Shown here piece after piece: positions 38,435 to 47,708 of a DNA stretch of 64,000 nt (position 1 is its first letter; every line of letters begins with the position of its first letter). Under the pieces are notes generated by a model. That model was given only the letters and a program-made list of their open reading frames with translations, searched no databases and was not told where the DNA came from. Source of the DNA: Sphingomonas sp. Leaf357 (lineage in GTDB: Bacteria > Pseudomonadota > Alphaproteobacteria > Sphingomonadales > Sphingomonadaceae). Both the position numbers and the translations under genes were made by a program. The DNA is taken from NCBI RefSeq assembly GCF_001423845.1, contig NZ_LMPM01000001.1, positions 180,001 to 244,000 of the forward strand, given 5' to 3'.

Positions 38435-39487
38435 ATGAACGCGCGTTTACAAACCATGGTTGGCCTTGCGCCAATGGCTGCGGCCCGCGATCCCGCTTGG
38501 CTCCCGCACCGTTACGATCCGTCACAGGATGCCATACAGTTCCTGCCTGTGCCCCGCGCTATGCACCAGCAAGTGACCTTTATTACCGACGAGTATCTGC
38601 CGAAAGGTCTCGCATCCATTGTCCTGCCGCGCACGCAGGCGAAGATCGGCACGCCGTCCGAAGCGCCGCTGCATTTCGTGTTCCATTCTGCGTTTTGCTG
38701 TTCGACAATGCTGGCACGCGCTTTCGAACGACCTGGCTGGGCGATGGGTCTCAAAGAACCCGTTATCCTCAACGATATCGTGGGGTGGCGTCGGCGCGGT
38801 GGGCAAGGTGCTGACATGGCGACCGTGCTCGACGATGTGCTGGCACTGCTCGCGCGACCATTTGCGCCGGGCGAGGCGGTGATCGTCAAGCCGTCCAACA
38901 TCGTCAACTGTCTCGCTGCGGCGATCCTGACCTTGCGCCCGAACGCCCGTGCTGTCCTGCTTCACGCACCTTTACGCACCTATCTCGGTTCGATCGCACG
39001 TAAGGGGATGGACGGTCGGTTGTGGGTTCGCACGTTGCTGCAGGGGCTGATGGACGACAAGTTGGTCGATTTCGGCTTTACGCCGCGCGACTATCTCGGC
39101 CTGACGGACATGCAGGCGGCGGCGGTGGGCTGGCTTGCGCAGCAAGGGCTGTTCGCGCGACTAATCGAACAGTTCGGGCCGAAGCGTGTCGCAACGATCG
39201 ACAGTGCGGCGGTCACCGGCGACCCCTCCGCGACGATGCGCGCGCTGGCGACGCTATTCGGCTTGCCACTGGAGGTGGCCACGCTAGACGAGATTCTCGC
39301 AGGTCCGGCTTTTACCCGACATTCGAAATTGGAGACAGCCTTCACGGCGGGAGATCGCGCGCAGGAGGTTGCCGACGGCAATCGCCTGCATGCTCCCGAA
39401 ATTGAGATGGTCGCACATTGGGCCGAAGTCGTTGCAGAGACGATGAACGTGCCAGTCGTCCTTCCGGCACCACTGTTATCACGATGA
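38435..39487 (+). CDS. Sulfotransferase-like P-loop protein (copy 1)
   Basis: A 350-residue protein. LHFVFHSAFCCSTMLARAF near 82-100 occupies the position of the sulfotransferase 5'-phosphosulfate loop (canonical PxRSGTT), but with HSxxCCST in place of RSGTT. GLKEPVIL follows, and ARAVLLHAPLRTYLGSIARKG near 172 corresponds to the 3'-phosphate region. The same arrangement is found in the protein at 46672. Whether it binds PAPS is open. It overlaps the following TPR-AspH gene by ATGA. An inner ATG at 38456 is a possible start. Confidence 0.6.
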   Translation: MNARLQTMVGLAPMAAARDPAWLPHRYDPSQDAIQFLPVPRAMHQQVTFITDEYLPKGLASIVLPRTQAKIGTPSEAPLHFVFHSAFCCSTMLARAFERPGWAMGLKEPVILNDIVGWRRRGGQGADMATVLDDVLALLARPFAPGEAVIVKPSNIVNCLAAAILTLRPNARAVLLHAPLRTYLGSIARKGMDGRLWVRTLLQGLMDDKLVDFGFTPRDYLGLTDMQAAAVGWLAQQGLFARLIEQFGPKRVATIDSAAVTGDPSATMRALATLFGLPLEVATLDEILAGPAFTRHSKLETAFTAGDRAQEVADGNRLHAPEIEMVAHWAEVVAETMNVPVVLPAPLLSR

Positions 39488-40659
39488 TCGACGATCTGGC
39501 AGCCTTGGCGCAATCGGGCGTCGCGGCGTTGCAGCGCGGCGATCCAGCCGCCGCCCGTGCGGCTTTCGAGCAGATCGACCGTGCCGGGCGCGGCACGCAT
39601 CAGTTGCGCCTGTTGCTGGCACAGGCCTGCATGCTGGCAAGCGACGGCGCGGCGGCGCATCGTGCGCTGGATCAGGTGCTCGATGCGGAACCCACCAACC
39701 TGTACGCCCTCATCCTACGCGGCGATCTGTATCGCGACGCCGACGACCCCCGCGCGGCGGTCAGTTGGTATCAGGCGGCGCTGGCCCTGGCACCACGTGC
39801 CGGCACCCTGCCACCAGATCTGATCGATGCCCTGCGCCGCGCCGAGGGGGCGGTCGCCCAAGCTGGCGCGACGTTCCAGGCCGCGTTGGACGAAGCTCTG
39901 TCCGATGCGGGGCTGGGAGCACCTGCCCCCGGTTCCCGCCTTACCGAGGCGATGGACATTCTGGCGGGCCGCGCGGAAGTTCATCTCCAGCAGCCAACGA
40001 ATTTCTATTATCCTGGTCTCGCTGCACGCCCGTTTTTTGATCGCGAGCAGTTCGACTGGGTCGTCGGGCTCGAGGCGCGTTCCGACGCCATCAGAAAGGA
40101 GTTGAAAGCGATATTGGCAGATGATGCCGCTCTCAGCCCTTATGTGAAGGCAGAGGCAAATCGCCCCGCCAAGCGCCACTCGCTCCTCGACGATCCCGCT
40201 TGGAGCGCATTTCATCTATACGGAGACGGCGAGCCGCTGGCCGAACACGCTGCACGTTGTCCGGAGACGATGGCAGCGCTCGCCGATCTGCCCATGCCCC
40301 GGATAGCCGGGCGGTCCCCGACGGCTATGTTTTCGGTGTTGCGTGCAGGTACGCACATTCCACCGCATCATGGAATGCTCAACACCCGGCTAATCTGTCA
40401 TTTGCCGTTGATCGTGCCGCGGAATTGCCGTTTGCGTGTCGGCAATGTCACGCAGACAGTCGAACCCGGCCGCATGATGATTTTCGACGATTCGATCCAG
40501 CACGAAGCATGGAATGACAGCGATCAGACCCGCGTTGTCTTGCTCTTCGAGATCTGGCGCCCCGATCTCGATCAGGTCGAGCGCGAGGCGCTCACCAAGC
40601 TGTTCGAAGCGATCGGACGGTTCACGCCCGGCGGATCTGCGGATCAGGCCGGCGCTTGA
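39484..40659 (+). CDS. TPR protein with aspartyl/asparaginyl beta-hydroxylase domain (copy 2)
   Basis: A 391-residue paralogue of the 37075 gene. TPR-like helices fill residues 1-125 (ALQRGDPAAARAAFEQIDRAG, LYALILRGDLYRDADDP); the AspH domain has HHGMLN near 299 and HEAWND near 340 as iron ligands and TRVVLLFEIW with the probable 2-oxoglutarate Arg. Its ATG overlaps the stop of the upstream sulfotransferase-like gene by 4 bp, so the two are co-translated. The pairing of a hydroxylase and a sulfotransferase-like protein suggests they act on one substrate in turn. Confidence 0.87.
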   Translation: MIDDLAALAQSGVAALQRGDPAAARAAFEQIDRAGRGTHQLRLLLAQACMLASDGAAAHRALDQVLDAEPTNLYALILRGDLYRDADDPRAAVSWYQAALALAPRAGTLPPDLIDALRRAEGAVAQAGATFQAALDEALSDAGLGAPAPGSRLTEAMDILAGRAEVHLQQPTNFYYPGLAARPFFDREQFDWVVGLEARSDAIRKELKAILADDAALSPYVKAEANRPAKRHSLLDDPAWSAFHLYGDGEPLAEHAARCPETMAALADLPMPRIAGRSPTAMFSVLRAGTHIPPHHGMLNTRLICHLPLIVPRNCRLRVGNVTQTVEPGRMMIFDDSIQHEAWNDSDQTRVVLLFEIWRPDLDQVEREALTKLFEAIGRFTPGGSADQAGA

Positions 40660-40667
40660 TCGCTACT

Positions 40668-40940
40668 TCAGCAGAACGTTCCGGCCTGGCTCCCACGGCA
40701 GGATTGTGTAGGCCGCATGCTGTCGCGCGCCCGTAACATCTCCCGATCCCAATCGGCCTTCGTCTTGCAGATTTTGCGCTTCGCCACCAGCGACCCGGTA
40801 TCCACTTCACGCTTGCACACCATCGTGCTGGAATCGTCGGTCTTTACCTTGGCCGTGGCGCGCGTCACGACCTCGGTCTGCGCTCCTACCGGGCCACTCA
40901 CCGCCATCGCCACGGCCAGGCCCAACAACATGCGAACCAT
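40668..40940 (-). CDS. Small secreted protein with four cysteines
   Basis: A 90-residue protein: signal peptide residues 1-20 (ends PVGAQ), then a charged mature part with MVCKREVDTGSLVAKRKICKTKADWDR and a C-terminal SCRGSQAGTFC, giving four Cys that could form two disulfides. Found convergent to the AspH gene with 8 bp between stops, and divergent from the TPR-sulfotransferase. No family name known to me; similar short proteins with KxxCKTxxxW occur in sphingomonads, from memory. Confidence 0.7.
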   Translation of the reverse strand: MVRMLLGLAVAMAVSGPVGAQTEVVTRATAKVKTDDSSTMVCKREVDTGSLVAKRKICKTKADWDREMLRARDSMRPTQSCRGSQAGTFC

Positions 40941-41011
40941 GGAAGTCTCCCTTGAATTAGTGTGCGGTTATACCCAAACCGCACTGTAGGAAAAGCGGAA
41001 ACGATGAAGAT

Positions 41012-42667
41012 GTGCAATTGAAACGTCTTAAGAAGATCGCTCAAAAACGCATAATTGATCCGGCGCTCAACGCCAGGATACAACGCGCGCTTGTCGCAAA
41101 CGACATACCCGAGGCGGCACGCCTTGCAGAACAGGCACTCGTGCGCGGAGCGGCCGATCCAATGTTACTCAACCTCGCGGCGTGGCGAAGGGAGGAAGCA
41201 GGAGATTATTTGCGCGCGCACGAACTCTTAAGCCGCGCTCTAGCGATATCGCCTGGCGATGCGCTCATCATGGGAGCGATAGGCGCGGTGTTTCGCAAGC
41301 AAAGCCTGTTCGACAAGGCGCTCGCGATGCTCGATCAGGCGATCGCGATCCAGCCAAGCCATGCAGCGACATGGCTTGAACGCGGATATACGCTCGACGG
41401 TTTACGATTGACGCAGCAGGCTAAACATAGTTACGAGCGCGCGCTTTCGCTCGATGGGAGATTGGCACCGGCTTGGGCGAAACTTGCCGATGTGGCTGCG
41501 AAGGATGGCGACGTCGCCCGCGGCATGTCGCTAGCGGAACGAGCGCTGGCGCTCGACCCCCACGAGCCGACCGCGCAATGCGCGCTGGCGACGATGGAGA
41601 TCGAGGCGCGCGACGGGCAAGCGGCGGAGACCCGGCTAAACGCCTTGTTGGATCGCGCCGTGCCGGAGGAGGTCCGCGTACGCGCGCTGACGCTGCTCGG
41701 CGATGCGCTGGACCGGCAGGATCGGACCGTCGAAGCGTTTGCGTCTTATAATCGTGCGCAGGCCAACTTCCGTATAGTTCATTCCAAAAATCTCGCGCCG
41801 CGCGCAGACCGTCCTTCGCATCGGACATTTATCGAGAACATTGCTGCGCAGGTGCGCTCTGCGTCAGCCATGCCGACGCCACCTGTTGGTGCGATGGAAA
41901 TCGAAGGCGCTGCAGCTATCCATGTCTTCCTGCTCGGTTATCCCCGATCGGGCACGACTTTGCTCGAGAATGTGCTCGCTAGTGCGCCCGGCGTCGCCGC
42001 GTTGGAGGAACGCGAAACGTTGGCCGATACCGACGAGATTTTGGTTCGGAATGACGGTTCGATGCCAGCACTGGACGCGATCGCCCCGGACCTGCTGCAG
42101 CGCCTGCGCACGAGCTATTGGCGGCGCGTACGGACGATGGCCGGCGACGTCTCGAACAAGACCTTCGTCGATATGAATCCCTTCAACGGAATTAAGCTGC
42201 CGGTGATCGCGCGACTGTTCCCACAGGCAAGGATCCTCATCATGCGGCGCGATCCTCGCGATGTCATACTCAGTTGTTATCGCATCAACTTCACACCGAG
42301 CACCGCCGCCTGGGCGTTCAGCGAGCTCGAGGAGGCGGCGCGGCATTATGACGCGTTGATGCAACTGACCGAATTGTGTCGCGAACGCCTGCCACTGGCG
42401 TTTCACGATGTCCGCTACGATCGACTGGTGACGGATTTCGAGACTACGGTCCGCGAAACTGCAGCGTTCATCGGCATCGAATGGACCGAGGCGTTTCATG
42501 CCTTCAATCGGACGGCCCAGACGCGTGGGGTGCGCACTGCGAGCGCAACCCAGGTGCGGCGCGGCCTGTATGACGGCCGCGGACAATGGCGGCGCTACGC
42601 CGATCAGCTGGCACCGATCCTGCCTATTCTGGCGCCGTGGGTCGAACGGCTCGGTTTCGACCAATAG
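41012..42667 (+). CDS. TPR-repeat sulfotransferase
   Basis: A 551-residue protein with an N-terminal array of about six tetratricopeptide repeats (residues 20-260, e.g. AIGAVFRKQSLFDKALAML, AWAKLADVAAKDGDVARGMS) and a C-terminal sulfotransferase domain. The PAPS 5'-phosphosulfate loop LLGYPRSGTTLLENVL is at about 306-321 and the 3'-phosphate motif MRRDPRDVILSCY at about 410, both intact. TPR-sulfotransferases of this type modify proteins (tyrosine sulfation in eukaryotes uses the same fold). The start is GTG 41012 or TTG 41018; no ATG fits and the ribosome-binding site is weak. Next to the large TonB receptor across a shared terminator. Confidence 0.92.
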   Translation: MQLKRLKKIAQKRIIDPALNARIQRALVANDIPEAARLAEQALVRGAADPMLLNLAAWRREEAGDYLRAHELLSRALAISPGDALIMGAIGAVFRKQSLFDKALAMLDQAIAIQPSHAATWLERGYTLDGLRLTQQAKHSYERALSLDGRLAPAWAKLADVAAKDGDVARGMSLAERALALDPHEPTAQCALATMEIEARDGQAAETRLNALLDRAVPEEVRVRALTLLGDALDRQDRTVEAFASYNRAQANFRIVHSKNLAPRADRPSHRTFIENIAAQVRSASAMPTPPVGAMEIEGAAAIHVFLLGYPRSGTTLLENVLASAPGVAALEERETLADTDEILVRNDGSMPALDAIAPDLLQRLRTSYWRRVRTMAGDVSNKTFVDMNPFNGIKLPVIARLFPQARILIMRRDPRDVILSCYRINFTPSTAAWAFSELEEAARHYDALMQLTELCRERLPLAFHDVRYDRLVTDFETTVRETAAFIGIEWTEAFHAFNRTAQTRGVRTASATQVRRGLYDGRGQWRRYADQLAPILPILAPWVERLGFDQ

Positions 42668-42684
42668 ACATCTGCTTTGAACAA

Positions 42685-42711
42685 TAAAAAAGGGGGCGGT
42701 AACCCGCCCCC
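42685..42711 (-). terminator. Intrinsic terminator of the large TonB receptor
   Basis: GGGGGCGG-GTTA-CCGCCCCC on the reverse strand is followed by TTTTTTATTG, a classic rho-independent signal 26 bp past the receptor stop. In the forward direction it may also stop the sulfotransferase transcript, although the T-run there is poor. Confidence 0.85.
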
Positions 42712-42736
42712 TTCCTCGTTTCTGGTTTGACCAGGT

Positions 42737-45700
42737 CTAGTACTTGACGCGAAGACCAACCGCGAAGCGGCGGCCCAGCGCGTCGTAAGTCGACGGATAA
42801 GTGTTGCCGCTGTTGTACGACGTGTTGCCGATCGTACCACCGACGACGGGCGGATCCTTATCAAACATGTTCATCACAGAAATCGTGAAGTCGAAATGGT
42901 CGTTGACGCTGAACCGAGTCGCCAGATCGAAATAGTTGTAGGCGTTGATGTGACCGAAGTTGAACGTCCGGCCAGCCAATGCACCTGTTGCGATCGTGCC
43001 GTTAAAGGTCACAGCATCCGGGTCGGCGTTAACGGCGTCGATATGGCGCCACAACAGCGACAAATCGGCCGATCCGATCGTCAATGTGGTCCGCTGGTTC
43101 CAAGAGAACTTCGGTTGAATAGACGCACAGGTGTTGCTGTAGATACCCACGCAATCGATGACAGACGTTGCCGGAAGTGCGCCGCCGCCACCAGGTGCTC
43201 CGGCCGGCAAAACGCTGCCGGGAACGATCGCCTGGAACTGCGAACGATGCGTCCAGTTGCCCTGGAAGCTAAGGTTCAGCTTCACCGCACCGAAATCGTG
43301 GCGATAGTTCGCACCGATATCAATACCGTCGGTCAGCAACTTGCCGGCGTTCGATGTCGGCAGGATAACGCCCTGCGTGGTCGCGGGATCGCCATCGAGC
43401 TGACCAGTAACTGGGTTACGCTTGATCAGGTTACAGATCGGGTTTGCCGTGGTCGGGTTGGCGAAGCAGGCATTGACCAAATCTTGGCCGGAAGGCGACG
43501 AAATCGCGTTACGGACCAGGATGTTGTAATAATCCGCCGTGATCGAGAAACCGGGGATGAGGCTCTTCGGCTGGAGGACGACGCCGAACGTGTAGCTGTT
43601 CGATGTCTCGGGACGCAGGTACGTGGCGCCCGAAAACGTCCCGTTACCTTGGTTTGCGGTCGGGTTCCGGATGTTGCCGATCGACGCCGCAGGAGCGCCC
43701 TGCGCGATGCAGAGCGTTGCCAGTGCGGTACCGGCCGTTGCCAGGCGGCAGGGATCCGCCGAGATGTTGGTCAGACCCGTGTTGAGCGGCGAGAACAATT
43801 CCGTGATGTTTGGCGCACGAACCGCACGCTGATAGTTACCGCGGAACTTGATGCCGTCGACAGGCTCCCAGCTACCGCCCGCTTTGTAGGTGGTGGTGTT
43901 GTAAGTCGGATTGCCCGCCGCGAACACCTTGTATGCTGAGTAGCGGATGCCGGTTTCGAGCGTCAGGCTCTGGAAACCGGGCCGATCCTGCACGAGCGGG
44001 GCGATCAATTCGCCGTACGCTTCCTTCGATTCATAGCTACCCTGGAAATTCAGCACCGCGCCACCGGCACCGCCCAATTCACCGGCCGTCTGAGAAAGCG
44101 CATCCGCCGTTTGAGCTGCGTAATATTTGCGATATTCGCCACCCACCGCGAAGCCGATCGGATCGCTTGCGAACGGGCTCGACGTGCCGAAGTCGCCGCT
44201 CAACAGCGCCCGGGCCTGCGTCAGCGAAGCCTTTTGCGCATTGGTCGCCGTAGCCGTCAAATACGGGATTTGGTTGGGCAGGATGCTACCGTCGGCGCCA
44301 AAGATATTGACGGGAACGCAGCCCGACCCGGCCGAGGTGCTAGCGCCGCCCGCCGCGAGCGGTGGAAGCAGCGGATTCGGGTTGTTGAGCTGAGGCGCCG
44401 CACCGAGATTACAGCTGGTTGTGCTAGTCGTGTACACTGCAGTGCGCAGGCGCGAAATTAGCACATAGCCATCCTGGGTCTGACGATTCTCGGACTCGCC
44501 GTACGACCCCGAAAGGTCGAGGTCGATCGAATGGGTGATTCCCAACTTCACCCCCGCGCGATAGTCGAAGAACGTCGTCGTGTATTCTGAGTTACGCGTG
44601 CCGACTTCGGTTGTGCGCCGGCCTACCGTGGTGGTGAACGAGCGGAAATTCGGATCAGTCGGGCTGGTGGCCAGAGCCGCCGCGGCGCACTGCGCCGGGG
44701 TCAAAGTCTGGATTCCAGCCGTATTAGGGTCGAAATCGTTGTTTGCACAGAACTGCGTCCGGGCCGCAGCGGGCAAATACGGATTGCTCACCGGGATCGT
44801 CAGGATCTGAGAAAATACACCGGACGGAGCTACGATCGTGCTGACCGTATTCTTGGAAAACATGCCACGCGTGTAGAACTTCACGTTGTCAGCCACGTCG
44901 TAATGCGCTGCACCGTAGATGTTATAGCGCTTAAACGGCGTCTGGAAGATGTTGTACGGGTTGAAGTTGAAGCCGTCGCGCGCACCCGAATAAGGACGGA
45001 GCGCGCCAGTGGAAGGCACGATGGAGTTGAACGCCGTACCGAGCGTGAAACGGCCCGGAACGGTGGTGCCCGAACCGCCCTGCGCACCGGAGGTCGAGGT
45101 GTAGTTGTTGAGCGAGACGTTGCGCGCGCCCTGATAGACCGGATCCGACTTTTGGTAACCAATCGCCAGCACGGCATTGCCGCGACCGTCATCGAAATTG
45201 GCACCCATCGTCAAGTCAGCGCGGAAATACTTGCCATCGCCCTTGCCGGTGATCTGGTTCGACACGTTCGCTTCAAAGCCGCCAAAATCTGACCGCGTGA
45301 TGAAGTTGACCACGCCCGAAACCGCATCGGCACCGTAAGTCGTTGCCGCACCGCCGGTAAGCGTATCGACACGCTGGATCAGCGAGAGCGGAATGTTGTT
45401 GAGATCGACACGACCGGTCGAGTCCGAGGGGGTGATGCGTGAGCCGTCCAGCAGCACGACGTTACGGAAGCTGCCGAGACCACGAAGATCAACATACGAC
45501 GCGCCGCCATTGCCGTTGTTGACGGCCGAACCGATGTTCGGAACCACGCCAGGCAGGTCGCGCAGGATCGATTCGGCGGTATTCGACTGACGCAGCTGGA
45601 TTTCCTCCTGGCCAATAACTGCGACCGGACTCGATGCGATCAAATTTGGATTACGAATCAAAGATCCGGTAACGACGATATCGCCGGCCGATGTCTCATC

Positions 45701-45883
45701 AGCAGGTGGCGCGGACTCTTGGCTGGAAATCCCGGCCGCCGGTGCGCCGGGCGTGGAGGCCTGCACGCCCGTTTTTGGCTGGTTGGCTGGATCGGCGTCT
45801 TGGGCGAAGGCCGGTTGGGTCGCAAAGGCAGCACCGACCAGCAAGGTCGAGGTCAGCAGACGCAGACGATACGTAGCTCGCAT
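42737..45883 (-). CDS. Large TonB-dependent receptor at the centre of the hydroxylase/sulfotransferase cluster
   Basis: A 1048-residue outer-membrane protein. Signal peptide residues 1-27 (FATQPAFAQ); a Gly/Pro/Ala-rich linker; TonB-box-like GDIVVTGSLIRNPN near 63; plug with LRGLGSFRNVVLLDGSRI and GAATTYGADAVSGVVNFI near 165-190; barrel to a terminal Tyr (VGLRVKY). The plug signature is of the oligopeptide/protein-type receptors common in Caulobacterales and sphingomonads. ATG at 45883 has AAGGGG eight bases upstream. Codon use is less GC-biased than in flanking genes. It is the only receptor in the cluster and so the likely target or user of the modifying enzymes. Confidence 0.93.
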   Translation of the reverse strand: MRATYRLRLLTSTLLVGAAFATQPAFAQDADPANQPKTGVQASTPGAPAAGISSQESAPPADETSAGDIVVTGSLIRNPNLIASSPVAVIGQEEIQLRQSNTAESILRDLPGVVPNIGSAVNNGNGGASYVDLRGLGSFRNVVLLDGSRITPSDSTGRVDLNNIPLSLIQRVDTLTGGAATTYGADAVSGVVNFITRSDFGGFEANVSNQITGKGDGKYFRADLTMGANFDDGRGNAVLAIGYQKSDPVYQGARNVSLNNYTSTSGAQGGSGTTVPGRFTLGTAFNSIVPSTGALRPYSGARDGFNFNPYNIFQTPFKRYNIYGAAHYDVADNVKFYTRGMFSKNTVSTIVAPSGVFSQILTIPVSNPYLPAAARTQFCANNDFDPNTAGIQTLTPAQCAAAALATSPTDPNFRSFTTTVGRRTTEVGTRNSEYTTTFFDYRAGVKLGITHSIDLDLSGSYGESENRQTQDGYVLISRLRTAVYTTSTTSCNLGAAPQLNNPNPLLPPLAAGGASTSAGSGCVPVNIFGADGSILPNQIPYLTATATNAQKASLTQARALLSGDFGTSSPFASDPIGFAVGGEYRKYYAAQTADALSQTAGELGGAGGAVLNFQGSYESKEAYGELIAPLVQDRPGFQSLTLETGIRYSAYKVFAAGNPTYNTTTYKAGGSWEPVDGIKFRGNYQRAVRAPNITELFSPLNTGLTNISADPCRLATAGTALATLCIAQGAPAASIGNIRNPTANQGNGTFSGATYLRPETSNSYTFGVVLQPKSLIPGFSITADYYNILVRNAISSPSGQDLVNACFANPTTANPICNLIKRNPVTGQLDGDPATTQGVILPTSNAGKLLTDGIDIGANYRHDFGAVKLNLSFQGNWTHRSQFQAIVPGSVLPAGAPGGGGALPATSVIDCVGIYSNTCASIQPKFSWNQRTTLTIGSADLSLLWRHIDAVNADPDAVTFNGTIATGALAGRTFNFGHINAYNYFDLATRFSVNDHFDFTISVMNMFDKDPPVVGGTIGNTSYNSGNTYPSTYDALGRRFAVGLRVKY

Positions 45884-46107
45884 GAAAGTTCCCCTTTTAA
45901 ATCTTCTCGCCGGTGCACCGGACGCCGATCGCCTGTTAACGATCGCCATATGACTGCTTATGGAACTTTTCCTCGTATCGCCATCTGGCTAGTGGCTGTG
46001 ACAAAAGAATCCAGCGCAGTGTAACATCTTCGACACACTTACAGGCCGCTTGTCGATCCGGGCCGTCTCCCGTACCCAACGTTGAGGGCCACTGAGGAAC
46101 CTGATTT

Positions 46108-46656
46108 ATGCGAACCGAACTGATCGCTTGGTCCACTTACTTGGCAATGTTAGCGCTCGCGATGGCCGGCAGAACGGCATCAGCACAAACCACTTCGGCG
46201 GACGCTATCGTGCAATCGTTCTCGCGTTGCCGACAGATCGAGGCGACCGAAGCACGATTGGATTGTTTCGACAAGTCCGCGCAGGCCTTGGAGAAGGCGG
46301 TCAAGGCGCGAGACATCACCATTGCCGATCGGCAGGAGGTACGCTCGGCGCAACGGTCACTGTTCGGATTCTCGATCGGGCGCATTCCGCTGTTGGGTGG
46401 CAGCGATCATTTGGCGGAGCAAAGAAGACGTGACGCCTTCGACCAACTCGATACCACGGTGGTCAGCGCGCAGCCGGCGGCGAACGGTAACGTCCAGCTA
46501 CGATTAGCCGAAGGTGGCGCGGTATGGATCACGACCGACCCGATGCCTTTCCCGCCGCGGGCAGGCGCAAAAGTCTCTATTAAGCGTGGCGCGCTCGGCA
46601 GTTATTTCATCAATGTCGAGGGGCAGCGTTCTGTGCGGGGCGCGCGCCTGCGCTGA
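46108..46656 (+). CDS. Exported protein of unknown function (182 aa)
   Basis: Signal peptide at residues 1-26 (ends ASAQ). The mature part starts with FSRCRQIEATEARLDCFDKSAQAL, a CxxI-x6-RLxCxD motif seen in several periplasmic families (for example VasI-like proteins), then a basic linker with SLFGFSIGRIPL and a small beta-domain (VQLRLAEGGAVWITTD, GAKVSIKRGALGSYFINVEG). Two Cys probably form a disulfide. Located between the receptor and a sulfotransferase-like gene in the unusual cluster. No function assigned. Confidence 0.75.
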   Translation: MRTELIAWSTYLAMLALAMAGRTASAQTTSADAIVQSFSRCRQIEATEARLDCFDKSAQALEKAVKARDITIADRQEVRSAQRSLFGFSIGRIPLLGGSDHLAEQRRRDAFDQLDTTVVSAQPAANGNVQLRLAEGGAVWITTDPMPFPPRAGAKVSIKRGALGSYFINVEGQRSVRGARLR

Positions 46657-46671
46657 TGGAAGCTTCGACGC

Positions 46672-47658
46672 TTAACCGACCAATCGGCGCGCCTCCAGCG
46701 CCGCCAGGGCGGCACCGGTCTGGGCCCCTCGTGGTTCGATCCAGCGCTGAGCCTGAGCGATCTCGTCCGCGAGGATCGTCTTCAACGTTGCGCGCCGCGC
46801 CAACCGTTCGCTATTGTCGAACGCGATTGCCGGGTTCTTGGAGTAGGTCGAGAACAAGGCGCCTGATATGGTTCGCTCCACACATTCAGGCGACAGCGGC
46901 ACGCGCAATACGGTGGCGGCGGTTGCAAGAGTGACTGCGGGTTCCGCAAAAAAGACCTCGGCGTTCAGGCTCCGCGCACTTGCCATCGTCTCAAGTCCTG
47001 CGGCGAAGGCGCGGATCTGTCCAAGCCATAATGCCGCGACCCGCTCGGCATCCGACCAACGCTCCATATCGCCGAGCCACGGCGCGAGCAGGGTTGTGAC
47101 GCGCCGCAGCCATTCACGGTGATTGTCGCTGCGCAGGATTGCCAGCAAATAATCGTGCAGCGGAAGATACAAAAAGATGGCTGGAGCATTGGGATCGAGG
47201 GTCGCCAACGCAGGTAATAGAAAGTTGACCGGGACATTGGCTTTCACGATCGTGGGAGTATCAACCCTATAGCGTTTGGACAGCATTGCGGAAACCAGAG
47301 CCAGACGATCCGCAGCGATCTCGCCAGGTGCGCGGGCTATCGCCGTTTGGCGCAGCGCGAGCGGCTCGCGCAGTACAAGGTTCGAATCCAGGTGATCGAG
47401 CGCGCGTGCCAAGAGCGTCGATCCACAATGTGCGACATGGAAGATCCAGCCGGTCGCAGCAGGTTGGCGCGGCGCGGCTTCCAGCGCCGAAACAGGAACG
47501 CGCATCGCTCCGTTGGCGGCGGGCGAGATGCGACCGTCGAGGAAGATCGAGCGGTGATACGATGTGCGGTCCATTGGCATGAAAACCGCTGTATTACCCT
47601 CGAACGAATGGAGGTAATGGTCGGGCGAGGCAAAAAGGTCGTCGCGTGTCAGGGCCAT
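46672..47658 (-). CDS. Sulfotransferase-like P-loop protein (copy 2)
   Basis: A 328-residue protein. GWIFHVAHCGSTLLARALD near 92-110 sits where sulfotransferases have their phosphosulfate loop; VKANVPVNFLLPAL and APAIFLYLPLHDYLLAIL follow as core strands/helices. Similar architecture to the protein at 38435 (HxAxCxSTxLARA shared), so both form one branch in which the RSGTT loop is replaced. Divergent, 50 bp away, from a TauD-like dioxygenase gene. Could be sulfotransferase, kinase-like or a binding protein. Confidence 0.6.
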   Translation of the reverse strand: MALTRDDLFASPDHYLHSFEGNTAVFMPMDRTSYHRSIFLDGRISPAANGAMRVPVSALEAAPRQPAATGWIFHVAHCGSTLLARALDHLDSNLVLREPLALRQTAIARAPGEIAADRLALVSAMLSKRYRVDTPTIVKANVPVNFLLPALATLDPNAPAIFLYLPLHDYLLAILRSDNHREWLRRVTTLLAPWLGDMERWSDAERVAALWLGQIRAFAAGLETMASARSLNAEVFFAEPAVTLATAATVLRVPLSPECVERTISGALFSTYSKNPAIAFDNSERLARRATLKTILADEIAQAQRWIEPRGAQTGAALAALEARRLVG

Positions 47659-47708
47659 CGCCCGACCCTATAGCTGGCGACCGATTTTGTCGCTATCCAG
47701 ATCGCGTA

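Noticed and set aside
45884..46107. Additional small gene between the large receptor and the 182-aa protein
   Set aside because: Short ORFs here have no RBS and look like promoter sequence of both divergent genes.
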